Source of the DNA: an uncultured Alphaproteobacteria bacterium
GTDB lineage: Bacteria > Pseudomonadota > Alphaproteobacteria > HIMB59 > GCA-002718135
Reading direction: 5' to 3'
Length of the DNA stretch: 34,940 bases
Assembly: GCA_902517315.1 (NCBI GenBank)
Contig: CABYBP010000010.1
Span: forward strand, 1-34,940
A program made the position numbers and the translations under genes. Shown here piece after piece: positions 1 through 7,958 of the stretch (position 1 is the first letter of the stretch; each line of letters opens with the position of its first letter). Under the pieces are notes generated by a model. It worked only from the letters and a program-made list of their open reading frames with translations, was not told where the DNA came from and ran no database searches.

Positions 1-948
1 TCCTGCTAATAAGCCATTATAAGTAGATGCTTTACCTTTCTCTACTGTACACCATCTCCCAGGAAAAAATTCAAACTTAATAGGTACTGGAGAACCAGCA
101 CCCTTAACAGAATCTGTTTCTAAGAATACTCTATCAGTCGGTAAGTGAGATAGTAGTTCAACTAATTGAGGATGAACATGAATACCATCACATATAACTC
201 CAAGAGCAATTCGTGTTTCAGCAATTAAAGCATCAGTTAGAGATAATACATGAACACCTGTGTCATCTGGTGGATATGTTGGAAGGGCATCATACATATG
301 AGTGACAGCATCAACACCCCAATCTGCAAATTTAGGAACATCAATTGGATTGGCTCCACTGTGTCCTAAATGAATTGAAATTTTTTCTTTTTTAAGTCTC
401 TTTATAAATTCTTCTGAACCAATCATCTCTGGGGCTAAAGTTAGAGCTTTTAATTTACCTTCGCATGCCTCTAATAATTCTTCAGCTAACGGTACTGAAG
501 GATTTCGAAGATTTTTAGGATCATGAGCTCCAGGTAATGCAAAACAAGGTCCTTCTGAATGAATTCCTAAAACACGCGCACCCTCTTTAGCTTTATCAAT
601 ATCATTTGATAATGCATTTAATAAAGTTTTTGTTTTAGCTGGAGGTAAGCAAGGAGTAGATGGTAAAAAACCAGTCACTCCCACTGATGGTAAAAGTTTA
701 GAATTCTCAACTGCACAATTTTCTTCTGCATGACCATATAAATAATTTAAGAAACCGTGTTGTAAAACATCGATCATGCCAGGAAATATATAATTATTCT
801 GACAATCAATTATTTTCCAATCATCAGAGATATTTTCATTTTGATTTACAATATCAACGATTTTATCTCCATTAGTTAAGAGGTCTTTATCTTCTTCTCC
901 AAAGGGAGTCACTAAAGTGACATTTGTAAATCTTTGTTTGTGTTGCAT
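1..948 (-). CDS. NagA-like N-acetylglucosamine-6-phosphate deacetylase family amidohydrolase (3' end cut by window)
   Basis: I translated 316 codons from an ATG at 948 down to base 1 with no stop, so the C-terminus lies outside the window. The order of motifs is that of the NagA family of TIM-barrel amidohydrolases: FPGMID near 55-60, GIHSEGP (Glu132, metal ligand), LTLAPEM at 169-175, LGHSGA (His196), THMYDALP (His217), CDGIHVHP at 253-260, and LETDS with the likely catalytic Asp279. Known NagA enzymes deacetylate GlcNAc-6-P in the cytoplasm. The flanking sequence differs from E. coli NagA (for example VLQHGFLNYLYG after the first motif), so a related N-acyl amino sugar or another amide could be the substrate. 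It diverges from an SDR + RidA pair across a 70-nt gap, and no nagB or sugar kinase is nearby in this window. The family call is firm; the substrate is inference. Confidence 0.85.
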   Translation of the reverse strand, partial: MQHKQRFTNVTLVTPFGEEDKDLLTNGDKIVDIVNQNENISDDWKIIDCQNNYIFPGMIDVLQHGFLNYLYGHAEENCAVENSKLLPSVGVTGFLPSTPCLPPAKTKTLLNALSNDIDKAKEGARVLGIHSEGPCFALPGAHDPKNLRNPSVPLAEELLEACEGKLKALTLAPEMIGSEEFIKRLKKEKISIHLGHSGANPIDVPKFADWGVDAVTHMYDALPTYPPDDTGVHVLSLTDALIAETRIALGVICDGIHVHPQLVELLSHLPTDRVFLETDSVKGAGSPVPIKFEFFPGRWCTVEKGKASTYNGLLAG

Positions 949-1018
949 ATATTCAATTTACTATTAAGGTAAAATTTAAAACAACTATAGAGAAAAAACA
1001 AGAGCTAGGAATAATAAC
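949..1018. promoter_or_regulatory. Divergent intergenic region between NagA-like gene and SDR
   Basis: These 70 very AT-rich bases must hold the promoters of both divergent genes. The only clear signal is a Shine-Dalgarno-like AGGA at 1007-1010, 8 nt before the ATG at 1019. I see no convincing -35/-10 pair and no strong inverted repeat. Confidence 0.4.
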
Positions 1019-1783
1019 ATGAAGGATCAATGTGTATGTATAACAGGATCAACGCATGGTATAGGTTTTGGAATAGCAGAAGCATTTGCAAGAAAAGGTG
1101 CAAAAATTGTTATCAACTCTCATGAAACAGATAATGGCGCATTAGGTAAACTTAAAAAATTGACAGAATGTTATTTTATCCAATCAGACTTATCGACAGT
1201 TGATGGAAATAAAAAATTAATAGAAGAAGCAAATACGAAGCTGGGGAAAATAGATACTCTTATAAATAATGCTGGTACTTTTCAGGACACTGATTTTGAA
1301 AGTATTAATGAAGAAAAATTTGATAAAACATTTAATTTAAACGTGAGAGGTTATATGTTTACCTCTAAAGAATTTGTAAAACAAATTTCAAATGATCAGA
1401 ATAATACTAGCATTATTTGTATTGGTTCCTCCAACTCATTGGCTGCTGAAAAAAATAGTGTTATGTATGATACTTCCAAAGGTGCTGTCTTAATGATGAT
1501 TAAATCAATGGCTGTTAGTTTAGCATCAAAGAAAATACGAGTTAATGGCATTGGTCCAGGAATACTTGAAACTCCATTAACAAGTGCAGGTTTAAATAAG
1601 GGAAATAATAAAAAAGTAATTAGTTCGCAAATTCCACTTGGAAGAATTGGTGAGCCATCTGATATTGGTGGAGCAGCAGTATTCTTGGCTTCTGAAGAAG
1701 CAAAATATATTACAGGTCAAATGTTGTACATAGATGGTGGAATATTAGCTAATCAATTAAATTGGGATGAGTCACTTTTATAA
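1019..1783 (+). CDS. Short-chain dehydrogenase/reductase (classical SDR, FabG/glucose-dehydrogenase-like)
   Basis: A cytoplasmic NAD(P)-dependent oxidoreductase of 254 aa, the usual length for classical SDRs. The cofactor motif is TGSTHGIG (residues 9-16), the structural motif NNAG is at 83-86, and the catalytic residues are Ser137, Tyr150 and Lys154 (YDTSK). VNGIGPG near 176-182 and a C-terminal GQMLYIDGG are also typical. It is most like sugar or 3-oxoacyl reductases, but SDR substrates cannot be read from motifs. A RidA-family gene follows after 22 nt, so the two are probably co-transcribed. The surrounding aldolase and Gfo/Idh genes make a role in oxidising a sugar, sugar acid or hydroxy acid more likely than a role in fatty acid synthesis (inference). 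Confidence 0.88.
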   Translation: MKDQCVCITGSTHGIGFGIAEAFARKGAKIVINSHETDNGALGKLKKLTECYFIQSDLSTVDGNKKLIEEANTKLGKIDTLINNAGTFQDTDFESINEEKFDKTFNLNVRGYMFTSKEFVKQISNDQNNTSIICIGSSNSLAAEKNSVMYDTSKGAVLMMIKSMAVSLASKKIRVNGIGPGILETPLTSAGLNKGNNKKVISSQIPLGRIGEPSDIGGAAVFLASEEAKYITGQMLYIDGGILANQLNWDESLL

Positions 1784-1795
1784 AAAATTTTAAAT

Positions 1796-1800
1796 AGGAG
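1796..1800 (+). promoter_or_regulatory. Strong Shine-Dalgarno site for the RidA gene
   Basis: AGGAG lies 5 nt before the ATG at 1806. It is one of the best ribosome binding sites in a window where most genes have weak ones, and it fixes the start of the RidA-like gene. Confidence 0.75.
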
Positions 1801-1805
1801 ATAAC

Positions 1806-2195
1806 ATGATTAAAATTATAACTACAGGAGCAAAATCAGTTTTACCTTTTAGTCCTGCAATCAAAGCAGGAGATTTTGTCTATGTTTCTGGTCAAGCTTC
1901 AGTTGATAGAGATAATGGTTCAGTGATTGAAGGTACTTTTGAAGAAGAAATGAGGCGTTCAATTGAAAATTTAGAAGTAATTTTAAAAGAAGCAGGTCTT
2001 ACCTTAGATAATGTTATCAATGTAAAGGGATATGTGGCTAATCAAAAAGATTTAAAGGAATATAATAAAATTTATCCTGAATATTTTAAAGATCCTCTAC
2101 CAACAAGAAGTACTATTGTAGAAGTATTGCCTACTTTTTTAAAATTTGAACTAGATTGTGTTGCTTATGCGCCAAACACAAGACAGGAGGGATAA
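1806..2195 (+). CDS. RidA family (YjgF/YER057c/UK114) protein
   Basis: The 129 aa match the RidA trimer-forming family: VSGQ at 27-30, NLEVILKEAG at 55-64, PTRS with Arg101, and FELD with Glu115. In E. coli RidA the corresponding Arg105 and Glu120 hydrolyse enamine/imine intermediates such as 2-aminoacrylate released by PLP-dependent dehydratases. Both residues are kept here, so imine deaminase activity is plausible; some RidA paralogues have other roles. The gene follows the SDR at 1019-1783. Its stop codon directly abuts the stop of the opposing PLP enzyme, which is itself a possible source of enamine products. That link is suggestive only. Confidence 0.88.
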   Translation: MIKIITTGAKSVLPFSPAIKAGDFVYVSGQASVDRDNGSVIEGTFEEEMRRSIENLEVILKEAGLTLDNVINVKGYVANQKDLKEYNKIYPEYFKDPLPTRSTIVEVLPTFLKFELDCVAYAPNTRQEG

Positions 2196-3476
2196 TTAAA
2201 AATAAGTTAGTATTCCTTCAACAACATTATAATCATCATCTACAACTGGTATAAATTTCCATTTATCAAATGCTGTGCATGGATGTGAAATACCAGAACA
2301 AATCATATCCCCTACTTGCCATTGATGATTATCGGAAAGTTTAACAAATGCGTGCTGATCGTTTGTACTAAAAATTTCAGCATGGCCTACTTCTAAAAAA
2401 CCTTCGCCAGGTCTAAACCTTTTAATAGGTTTTGGTAAACCTGAATCATAAGGAGCATCTCGTTTTCCCATAGTTAGAAAGGCTAGATTATTTTCAGGAA
2501 TTGATTGTACATATGACCAAATTTCAAGAGCTGGTTTTAGAGATTGATCCCATTGTCTATTAGAATCACTTTTAGCTGTTTCAAGTGCATCTAAATAGGG
2601 CCCATGATCATGTGTAATGTAACATCCGCTTCTTAATAACACTTTAATAGGAACACTAAGTTTGATTTTAGAAAATCTTTCTCCTACAATATCAAAATGT
2701 GTTGATCCACCTGCAGTAATTAATAATTCATTAAGATTAGAATAATAATTTGATGGAATATCATTAATAATATCTTCAATTTTTGAACAAAAATCATGAA
2801 CAGCATCTGAACCTTTCATTGCAACAGCCGCTATGCCCTCATATGAAGAAATACCTGCAAAAGTAAAATTCTTTGACTGATCTCCTCCAATTATATTAAC
2901 GAGTTTTAAAAAATCTTCTTTTTTACGTATACCAGTACGTCCATTTTCTGCACCTATTTCGGGCAACAAATTTATTGGATTGGTTAAATTTTGACCACCA
3001 AGATTTTTTTTTATATTTAAAAACTGCTCAATAGAATCAACAAAACAATAAAAAGAAAAATTTTTATTTTGATTAATGTATGATGCAATAGTTTCTAGAT
3101 GTGATTTACCTAATAGTTGATTAGCTAGCAAAACTTTATTTACACCGAAATCAAACATAACCTGAATTTGATTAATGGCACCTGCTGTAATTCCCCATGC
3201 ACCATGTTTTATTTGTTCTGAAAAAATCTGAGGGGCCATGGTTGTTTTACCATGAGGAGAGATATGTAGATTGTGTTTTTCTAAATAATTAGAGAAAGTT
3301 TTTAAATTATGAAGATAATTATTTTGTTTTAATACCATTAATGGCATTGGCATATCTTCCTTCAAAATATTCCATTTTTTATTTTTTAGTTCTCTTAGTG
3401 GAAATGGTTCACTTGAACCTGGAATACCTTTAAGTCGCTGATCTAAGATAGTGTTTTCAATTATAGATATATCCAT
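2196..3476 (-). CDS. D-serine dehydratase / D-threonine aldolase-like PLP enzyme (alanine racemase N-terminal fold)
   Basis: A 426-aa fold-type III PLP enzyme, starting at the ATG at 3476; the in-frame TTG at 3479 is a poorer choice. The N-terminal barrel carries ISPHGKTTMAP with the probable PLP Lys77. The C-terminal domain has RSGCYITHDHGPY and GISHPC (His398, Cys400), which correspond to the zinc-binding His-x-Cys of eukaryotic-type D-serine dehydratase and D-threonine aldolase. Known members remove water from, or retro-aldol cleave, D-beta-hydroxy amino acids (D-Ser, D-Thr, 3-hydroxyaspartate). It is the last gene of a six-gene minus-strand operon and overlaps the HpcH aldolase gene by one base (TGATG). 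Its partners suggest a catabolic role; the amino acid used is unknown. Confidence 0.83.
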   Translation of the reverse strand: MDISIIENTILDQRLKGIPGSSEPFPLRELKNKKWNILKEDMPMPLMVLKQNNYLHNLKTFSNYLEKHNLHISPHGKTTMAPQIFSEQIKHGAWGITAGAINQIQVMFDFGVNKVLLANQLLGKSHLETIASYINQNKNFSFYCFVDSIEQFLNIKKNLGGQNLTNPINLLPEIGAENGRTGIRKKEDFLKLVNIIGGDQSKNFTFAGISSYEGIAAVAMKGSDAVHDFCSKIEDIINDIPSNYYSNLNELLITAGGSTHFDIVGERFSKIKLSVPIKVLLRSGCYITHDHGPYLDALETAKSDSNRQWDQSLKPALEIWSYVQSIPENNLAFLTMGKRDAPYDSGLPKPIKRFRPGEGFLEVGHAEIFSTNDQHAFVKLSDNHQWQVGDMICSGISHPCTAFDKWKFIPVVDDDYNVVEGILTYF

Positions 3477-4297
3477 CAAGAATTTATCTTTGAAAATTCA
3501 TATACTAAATTTTCTGCATACGTAGACAAACCAACTACATCTGAGCCTAAGTTCAAAAGATTATAACCCATATCAATATATTTTAAATTATCAGGTCCAC
3601 CTGGAGTTGCTGCAATTTTATTATTTTTTCGAGCAATTTTAGCAACTAACTCTCTAGCTTTTACTACTTCAGGATGATTCATTTCACCAGGCACTCCTAA
3701 GCCTAAAGAATAATCACCAGGGCCAAAGAATAATGCATCAACCCCATCCATTTCAGCAATTTTTTCAATATCATCAATTACTTCAGGAGTTTCAATTTGA
3801 TAAATTATTAATCTTTCCTCATTAGATAGTTTTAAATATTTATCTATTTGAAGTTTAGTATACTTACCATCATTGTTGCCACCATCTAAACCTCTTTTAC
3901 CTAAAGGTGGAAACTTGGTAAAATCTCTAACTGATCTTGCATCATCAAAACTTTTAATTTGAGGAATAATTAAACCTGCACAATCTATTTCCAATCCTCT
4001 AATATAATTACTATATCCTCCTCTTGAGACTCTCAATAAACTATCAACATCATATACTTTACCTGCATTTACTTGATTTTCAACTTGAGCATAATTTGAA
4101 TGTCCATGCTCCATATCTAACCAAATTGCATCTGGTTGAGCTAAAGCAAAAATTTCTGCAATTTTAGTATCTGAAGTATTAAGCTTAAGGATAGTAGCTA
4201 CTTTCCCTTGACTTGTTGTTCTTTTTATTCTGCTTGTTCGAAATGAATTAAAACGGTTATTTAATTTGCTTTCTTTATTGTCATCATGTTTTTTCAT
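3476..4297 (-). CDS. HpcH/HpaI family class II aldolase (2-keto-3-deoxy sugar-acid type)
   Basis: 273 aa, slightly longer than the usual 250-265 because of a charged N-terminal extension (residues 1-30). Motifs of the metal-dependent pyruvate aldolases are present: WLDMEHG at 59-65 (catalytic His64), Arg89 in LLRVSRGG, IIPQIKSFDDA at 110-120, PPLGKRG at 130-136, and the metal ligands Glu169 (YQIETPE) and Asp195 (GPGDYSLG). Relatives (HpcH, GarL, YfaU/RhmA) cleave 2-keto-3-deoxy or 4-hydroxy-2-keto acids to pyruvate and an aldehyde. A Shine-Dalgarno AAGGA precedes the ATG. It lies 17 nt behind an SDR gene in a six-gene operon, consistent with the cleavage step of a sugar-acid pathway. The acyl-group donor and aldehyde are not determinable here. 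Confidence 0.88.
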   Translation of the reverse strand: MKKHDDNKESKLNNRFNSFRTSRIKRTTSQGKVATILKLNTSDTKIAEIFALAQPDAIWLDMEHGHSNYAQVENQVNAGKVYDVDSLLRVSRGGYSNYIRGLEIDCAGLIIPQIKSFDDARSVRDFTKFPPLGKRGLDGGNNDGKYTKLQIDKYLKLSNEERLIIYQIETPEVIDDIEKIAEMDGVDALFFGPGDYSLGLGVPGEMNHPEVVKARELVAKIARKNNKIAATPGGPDNLKYIDMGYNLLNLGSDVVGLSTYAENLVYEFSKINS

Positions 4298-4314
4298 TGA
4301 TTATCCTTTACTAT

Positions 4315-5106
4315 TTATTTTGCAGTATAACCACCATCTACAGCAATAATTGTTCCAGTCAAATAAGCTGAAGAGTCGGATGCCAAAAAAATTATTGGAC
4401 CTTTTAAATCAGTACTATTTGCCATTCGTCCTAGCTGAGTTCTTTTACTATAATTTTCAACAAATCTATCTGGATGAGAAGGAACTTTAAATCCTCCTGG
4501 AGCCAAACAATTTACACGAATATTATAAGGTCCTAACATACTTGCTGCCCATCTTGTAAAATTGTGCATTCCACCTTTTTCATAAAAGTAGAGAGGTGAA
4601 GTAGCAGGTTTAAAGTCTGTACCCTCATAATTACCATTTTCTACACCAACCGTTCCCATCATTGATCCAATATTTATTATGGATCCAGATTTATTTTTTT
4701 TCATTCCTTCGGCAAATAAATTTGTAATTTTAAATAATGCTGACCCGTTTATTCTTAAGCTTTTATCAAAATCATCTAAACTATTATCCCAACCTAGACT
4801 TCCATGTTCTCGAGATACTGCATTGTTTATTAAGACATCACATTTTCCACTCTTCTTAATTATATCATTGTATAATTTTTCAATTGAGTCATCTTTTGAT
4901 AAATCTAATTGGAGTGCGGTGACTTTATAACCTCGTTTTGTTTCTTCTTCTGCTACTTGTTGTAAACTTTCAATATTTCGTGATGCTATATAAGTATCTG
5001 CTCCAGCTTCAGCTAATGCTTCTACTATTTGTCTTCCATAAAGTCCTGCCCCTCCTGTAACAAGTGCAACTTTACCTTTTAAAGAAAAACTTTCCAAAAC
5101 ATTCAT
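4315..5106 (-). CDS. Short-chain dehydrogenase/reductase
   Basis: 263 aa with TGGAGLYG (17-24), NNAV at 94-97, catalytic Ser148, Tyr173 and Lys177, and a C-terminal GTIIAVDGG. Asp68 in LQLDL and Arg43 after the second strand are typical of classical SDRs. The stretch around 155-172, before the active Tyr, carries an insertion (NGNYEGTDFKPATSPLY) that is longer than in FabG-type enzymes and is seen in SDRs of sugar or polyol metabolism. The gene starts 3 nt after the stop of a Gfo/Idh/MocA gene and is the fourth gene of the operon. NAD(P)-dependent oxidation of a sugar-derived alcohol is the likely role; the substrate is not known. Confidence 0.87.
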   Translation of the reverse strand: MNVLESFSLKGKVALVTGGAGLYGRQIVEALAEAGADTYIASRNIESLQQVAEEETKRGYKVTALQLDLSKDDSIEKLYNDIIKKSGKCDVLINNAVSREHGSLGWDNSLDDFDKSLRINGSALFKITNLFAEGMKKNKSGSIINIGSMMGTVGVENGNYEGTDFKPATSPLYFYEKGGMHNFTRWAASMLGPYNIRVNCLAPGGFKVPSHPDRFVENYSKRTQLGRMANSTDLKGPIIFLASDSSAYLTGTIIAVDGGYTAK

Positions 5107-5109
5107 CTA

Positions 5110-6066
5110 TTATACCTCGCTTAAAGTAATTTTTATTCCACCCTCTTTTTTACTCTTCATGCCTGCAGCTACAAGTTTCATTAATTCATAAGTTTCTTCC
5201 CATGGAACTGGTTTTAAACCTGTTCGTAAATAATGAACATATGACTCTAACTGTTTTTTGAATGCATAAAAAGTATCAGTTGATTTTATTTGTATTCCGC
5301 TCTTAGTTCCGGCAAGAGATACAAGACCAAAACCACCAAGCATGTCGTATACATTAGCTATATTAATATCAATTCCTTTTGAGTGATGTAAGTGGACGAT
5401 ATTTCTATCTTTATCTCCTAAATTTTGTATTGAGGTAAAGCCTGGGCCGACAATTGGATATAATGTTTCTAATGCATGTATACCATATTTCTCCCAACTT
5501 TTTGCCATGGTGACATTAATGTATCTTAAATCACCAAGTTCGTAAGTTGATTGATGATAAGGTTCAAACTCTTTACAGTATCGCATTGCAGAAGAACTAA
5601 TTATGGGTTTTCCTTCTTCAATCCACTTTTGAAAAATTTTAAGATCAGAGAAATTATCACAAAGTGGCTTATCTACAAAAATTGGAACATTTGCCTCAAC
5701 AAATGGCTTACATCTTTCAATATGCTCTGAGCCAATATCAGTTGCAACTAAAACAGCATCAACATGATCAATCACCTCTTTTGGATCTTCTACAATATTT
5801 TCAATTTCTGCAACTTTAGCAACAAGTTTTGCATCTTCAGGATCATCTGTCCATACGTGTGAAACTTCTACATCTTGAATACCCAAAGTTTTTTTTGGTT
5901 GTTTTGAAATATAATCAATAATTGCTGCATAAGGACATTTTGCTAGAGCTTCTGCGTTATAACGACCATTAATGATGATACTCCATGAATATGGATGTCC
6001 ATTTCCTTCTGTCATTCCTAACATTGCTAACTTAATTTTTTTATTTTGAATTGGAAACATAGTCAT
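5110..6066 (-). CDS. Gfo/Idh/MocA family oxidoreductase with atypical nucleotide motif
   Basis: 318 aa. It has a Rossmann-type start (IKLAMLGMTEGNGHPYSW, residues 11-28) in which the usual GxGxxG is replaced by GMTEGNGHPYSW. AVLVATDIGSEH and FVDKPLCDN follow; the latter holds the conserved Lys-Pro of the EKP motif, with Asp in place of Glu. A C-terminal Gfo/Idh-type substrate domain completes the protein. Family members oxidise or reduce sugars, inositols and sugar acids with NAD(P). It begins at an ATG at 6066, with a second ATG two codons later that could also serve. It sits 13 nt after an SDR and 3 nt before another in a minus-strand operon. The divergent glycine motif suggests a distinct subfamily; the substrate is unknown. 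Confidence 0.82.
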   Translation of the reverse strand: MTMFPIQNKKIKLAMLGMTEGNGHPYSWSIIINGRYNAEALAKCPYAAIIDYISKQPKKTLGIQDVEVSHVWTDDPEDAKLVAKVAEIENIVEDPKEVIDHVDAVLVATDIGSEHIERCKPFVEANVPIFVDKPLCDNFSDLKIFQKWIEEGKPIISSSAMRYCKEFEPYHQSTYELGDLRYINVTMAKSWEKYGIHALETLYPIVGPGFTSIQNLGDKDRNIVHLHHSKGIDINIANVYDMLGGFGLVSLAGTKSGIQIKSTDTFYAFKKQLESYVHYLRTGLKPVPWEETYELMKLVAAGMKSKKEGGIKITLSEV

Positions 6067-6079
6067 TACTTAATATCAC

Positions 6080-6859
6080 TTACCACGCGGTCCAGCCACC
6101 ATCAACTATTAGTGAATGACCCGTCATATAACTTGATGCATCAGATAAAAGAAAAATTGTAGGTTTTGCAGTTTCAATTGGTTTTCCAAAACGTTTTAAC
6201 ATTGTAGAATTTTTTAAATTATTCAAAAATTTTTTATTATTGTTTGCTGCCTTATTTATATTTGGAAAAGGACCTGGCACGATTGTATTAATACGAATAT
6301 TTTTCTGACCATAATATGAAGAAAAGTATTTTACCATTTGGTTCAAACCAGCTTTTCCAGCACCATATTCCACAGGATTAGGATTAATATTTTTTGGATA
6401 CATATCCATTTTTGGAGAAATTAATCCATACATGGAAGCAAACATTACGATGCTTCCTCCTTTTTTCATTTTATTGGCAATACCTCTCATTAATAAAAAC
6501 GAACCTGTTAAATTAATTTGGTTAGCTTTATTAAATTTTTCCGCTGTTAATGTAGGCAAGGTATCAGTAGTTGATCCAAATGTTGCATTAACTAAGCCAT
6601 CTATATATTTGAATTTTAGATAAGCTAATTTAATATTTTGAAAAATAGATTTAGAATCAATCATATCAAGTGGAGAAAATATAATTTTTCTTTTAGGATA
6701 TTTTTTTTGTAATTTTTTTATTAATAATTGAGATTTTTTAATATCTTGATCAGCTAAAAATAAATTACCATCAAGCCTTAATATTTCTTCACATAAAACT
6801 GAACCTAGATACCCTGAACCTCCAGCAATAAAAATATTTTTATTTTTCAGACTAATCAT
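6080..6859 (-). CDS. Short-chain dehydrogenase/reductase
   Basis: 259 aa. The cofactor motif is AGGSGYLG (12-19) and Asp37 after the second strand suggests NAD rather than NADP. NNAG is replaced by VNAT (90-93). Catalytic Ser142, Tyr165 and Lys169 (YGAGK) are present, as are the VPGPF turn and a C-terminal GHSLIVDGG. The segment before Tyr165 (PKMDMYPKNINPNPVEYG) is extended, as in sugar-modifying SDRs. The start at 6859 is one base past the upstream Gfo/Idh stop (6861), so translation is probably coupled. It is the second gene of the six-gene operon. A dehydrogenase acting on a sugar or sugar acid is likely. It is clearly different in sequence from the SDR at 4315-5106, so the two are unlikely to be a recent duplication. 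Confidence 0.86.
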   Translation of the reverse strand: MISLKNKNIFIAGGSGYLGSVLCEEILRLDGNLFLADQDIKKSQLLIKKLQKKYPKRKIIFSPLDMIDSKSIFQNIKLAYLKFKYIDGLVNATFGSTTDTLPTLTAEKFNKANQINLTGSFLLMRGIANKMKKGGSIVMFASMYGLISPKMDMYPKNINPNPVEYGAGKAGLNQMVKYFSSYYGQKNIRINTIVPGPFPNINKAANNNKKFLNNLKNSTMLKRFGKPIETAKPTIFLLSDASSYMTGHSLIVDGGWTAW

Positions 6860-6860
6860 T

Positions 6861-7865
6861 TTAACTAATTGTAATTATTTTCTTTTCTTTCCAAGACGAT
6901 TTAGCGGCTAAAACGACCTTTAAATTTAAATAGGCTTCATCTAAAGTGGCTAAATCACATTCCTTACCTTCATAACCATCTAAAAATCTGTTTGCTTGTA
7001 ATAAGAAATTATTTTGATGAACTTCCATTGGATTTTGTCCCTGCATATAATCTTTTTTGTCTTTCCATTCTCCACTATCATCATCTGCAAACATTAGTGT
7101 AGAGTGATCTAGTTTTATATTACCTTTGGTGCCAACAAACTCATAAGTGTTGATATTTGGTTTTTGAAATTGATTAACAGTTATATTAGCAAAACATCCA
7201 TTAAAAAATTTTATATTTATTAAACAAGTATCTTCAGTTTCCGTTCCCTCTAAGACTAGTCGATCATACATACAACTAACTTGTTCGGGGTTTCCCAATA
7301 TCCAGATTAATTGATCAATCATATGTGTAGAGGCATCAAGAATAGCACCTCCACCTGTTTCTTCTTTTGCATAATAAATTGATTGATAATCTGGTCTATA
7401 TTTTGGAAATTCTTGAGAAGAATTAATATAGGCTAATTTAACATCCCCAATTTTTTTATTTATAATTTGTTCTTTTAAAGCTCTGGATACTAAACTGTTT
7501 CTTCTTGTATATCCTACACGGACAAATAGTTTTTTCGCATTAACTTCTTTAATAATATTTTCTAAACCATCTAGTTTTGTAGAAAGGGGTTTTTCTACCA
7601 TAAATGATAAATTAGTTTTTATACAAAACTGCATATGTTCAAGGTGCCAATTTGCTGGTGAACATATTATTGCAAGGTCAAATTTTTGATTAACCTCATC
7701 AAGAGAACTGAATGAATTTTGTATATCAAATTCCTTATCTAAGATTTCACGTTTTTGAGTGTCTGGTTCGACTATAGATATTTTAGATCTTTGAGTTCCT
7801 AAATAACCTTTTATGTGTCTTTTCCCAATTCCACCTGCTCCAATTATTAAAATATTGTAAATCAT
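6861..7865 (-). CDS. Gfo/Idh/MocA family oxidoreductase
   Basis: 334 aa, a full-length member. The N-terminal NAD(P)-binding motif is IIGAGGIGKRH (7-17), followed by AIICSPANWH, the EKP motif (FMVEKPLST) near 90-98, and ILDASTHMID with the Asp-x-x-x-His typical of the catalytic region. Enzymes of this family oxidise a sugar or cyclitol hydroxyl with NAD(P). It is the promoter-proximal gene of the six-gene minus-strand operon and is followed after one base by an SDR. A 93-nt divergent region separates it from the RraA-like gene. It is not a recent copy of the Gfo/Idh gene at 5110-6066: the glycine motif, length and C-terminal domain differ. Confidence 0.87.
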   Translation of the reverse strand: MIYNILIIGAGGIGKRHIKGYLGTQRSKISIVEPDTQKREILDKEFDIQNSFSSLDEVNQKFDLAIICSPANWHLEHMQFCIKTNLSFMVEKPLSTKLDGLENIIKEVNAKKLFVRVGYTRRNSLVSRALKEQIINKKIGDVKLAYINSSQEFPKYRPDYQSIYYAKEETGGGAILDASTHMIDQLIWILGNPEQVSCMYDRLVLEGTETEDTCLINIKFFNGCFANITVNQFQKPNINTYEFVGTKGNIKLDHSTLMFADDDSGEWKDKKDYMQGQNPMEVHQNNFLLQANRFLDGYEGKECDLATLDEAYLNLKVVLAAKSSWKEKKIITIS

Positions 7866-7873
7866 AAATGTTT

Positions 7874-7917
7874 TTATAAATGTAACTTGACCACCATATA
7901 ATAGTATGATGTTATAT
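7874..7917 (+). promoter_or_regulatory. Possible promoter and operator between Gfo/Idh operon and RraA-like gene
   Basis: In the 93-nt divergent gap a perfect TATAAT lies at 7897-7902, 17 nt after a poor -35 (TTATAA, 7874-7879). The same stretch forms an inverted repeat, ATATAA (7896-7901) and TTATAT (7912-7917), with 10 nt between the arms. In such AT-rich DNA both could be chance. A TTGACC at 7887-7892 has no well-spaced -10. Confidence 0.3.
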
Positions 7918-7958
7918 TAATAAGTAAATTGATAATATAAATAATTTCATTAAATAAA

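Noticed and set aside
2196..3476. Beta-hydroxyaspartate cycle (Bhc) cluster
   Set aside because: The PLP enzyme resembles the aldolase family used there, but no aspartate-glyoxylate aminotransferase, serine/threonine-type dehydratase or iminosuccinate reductase gene is nearby.
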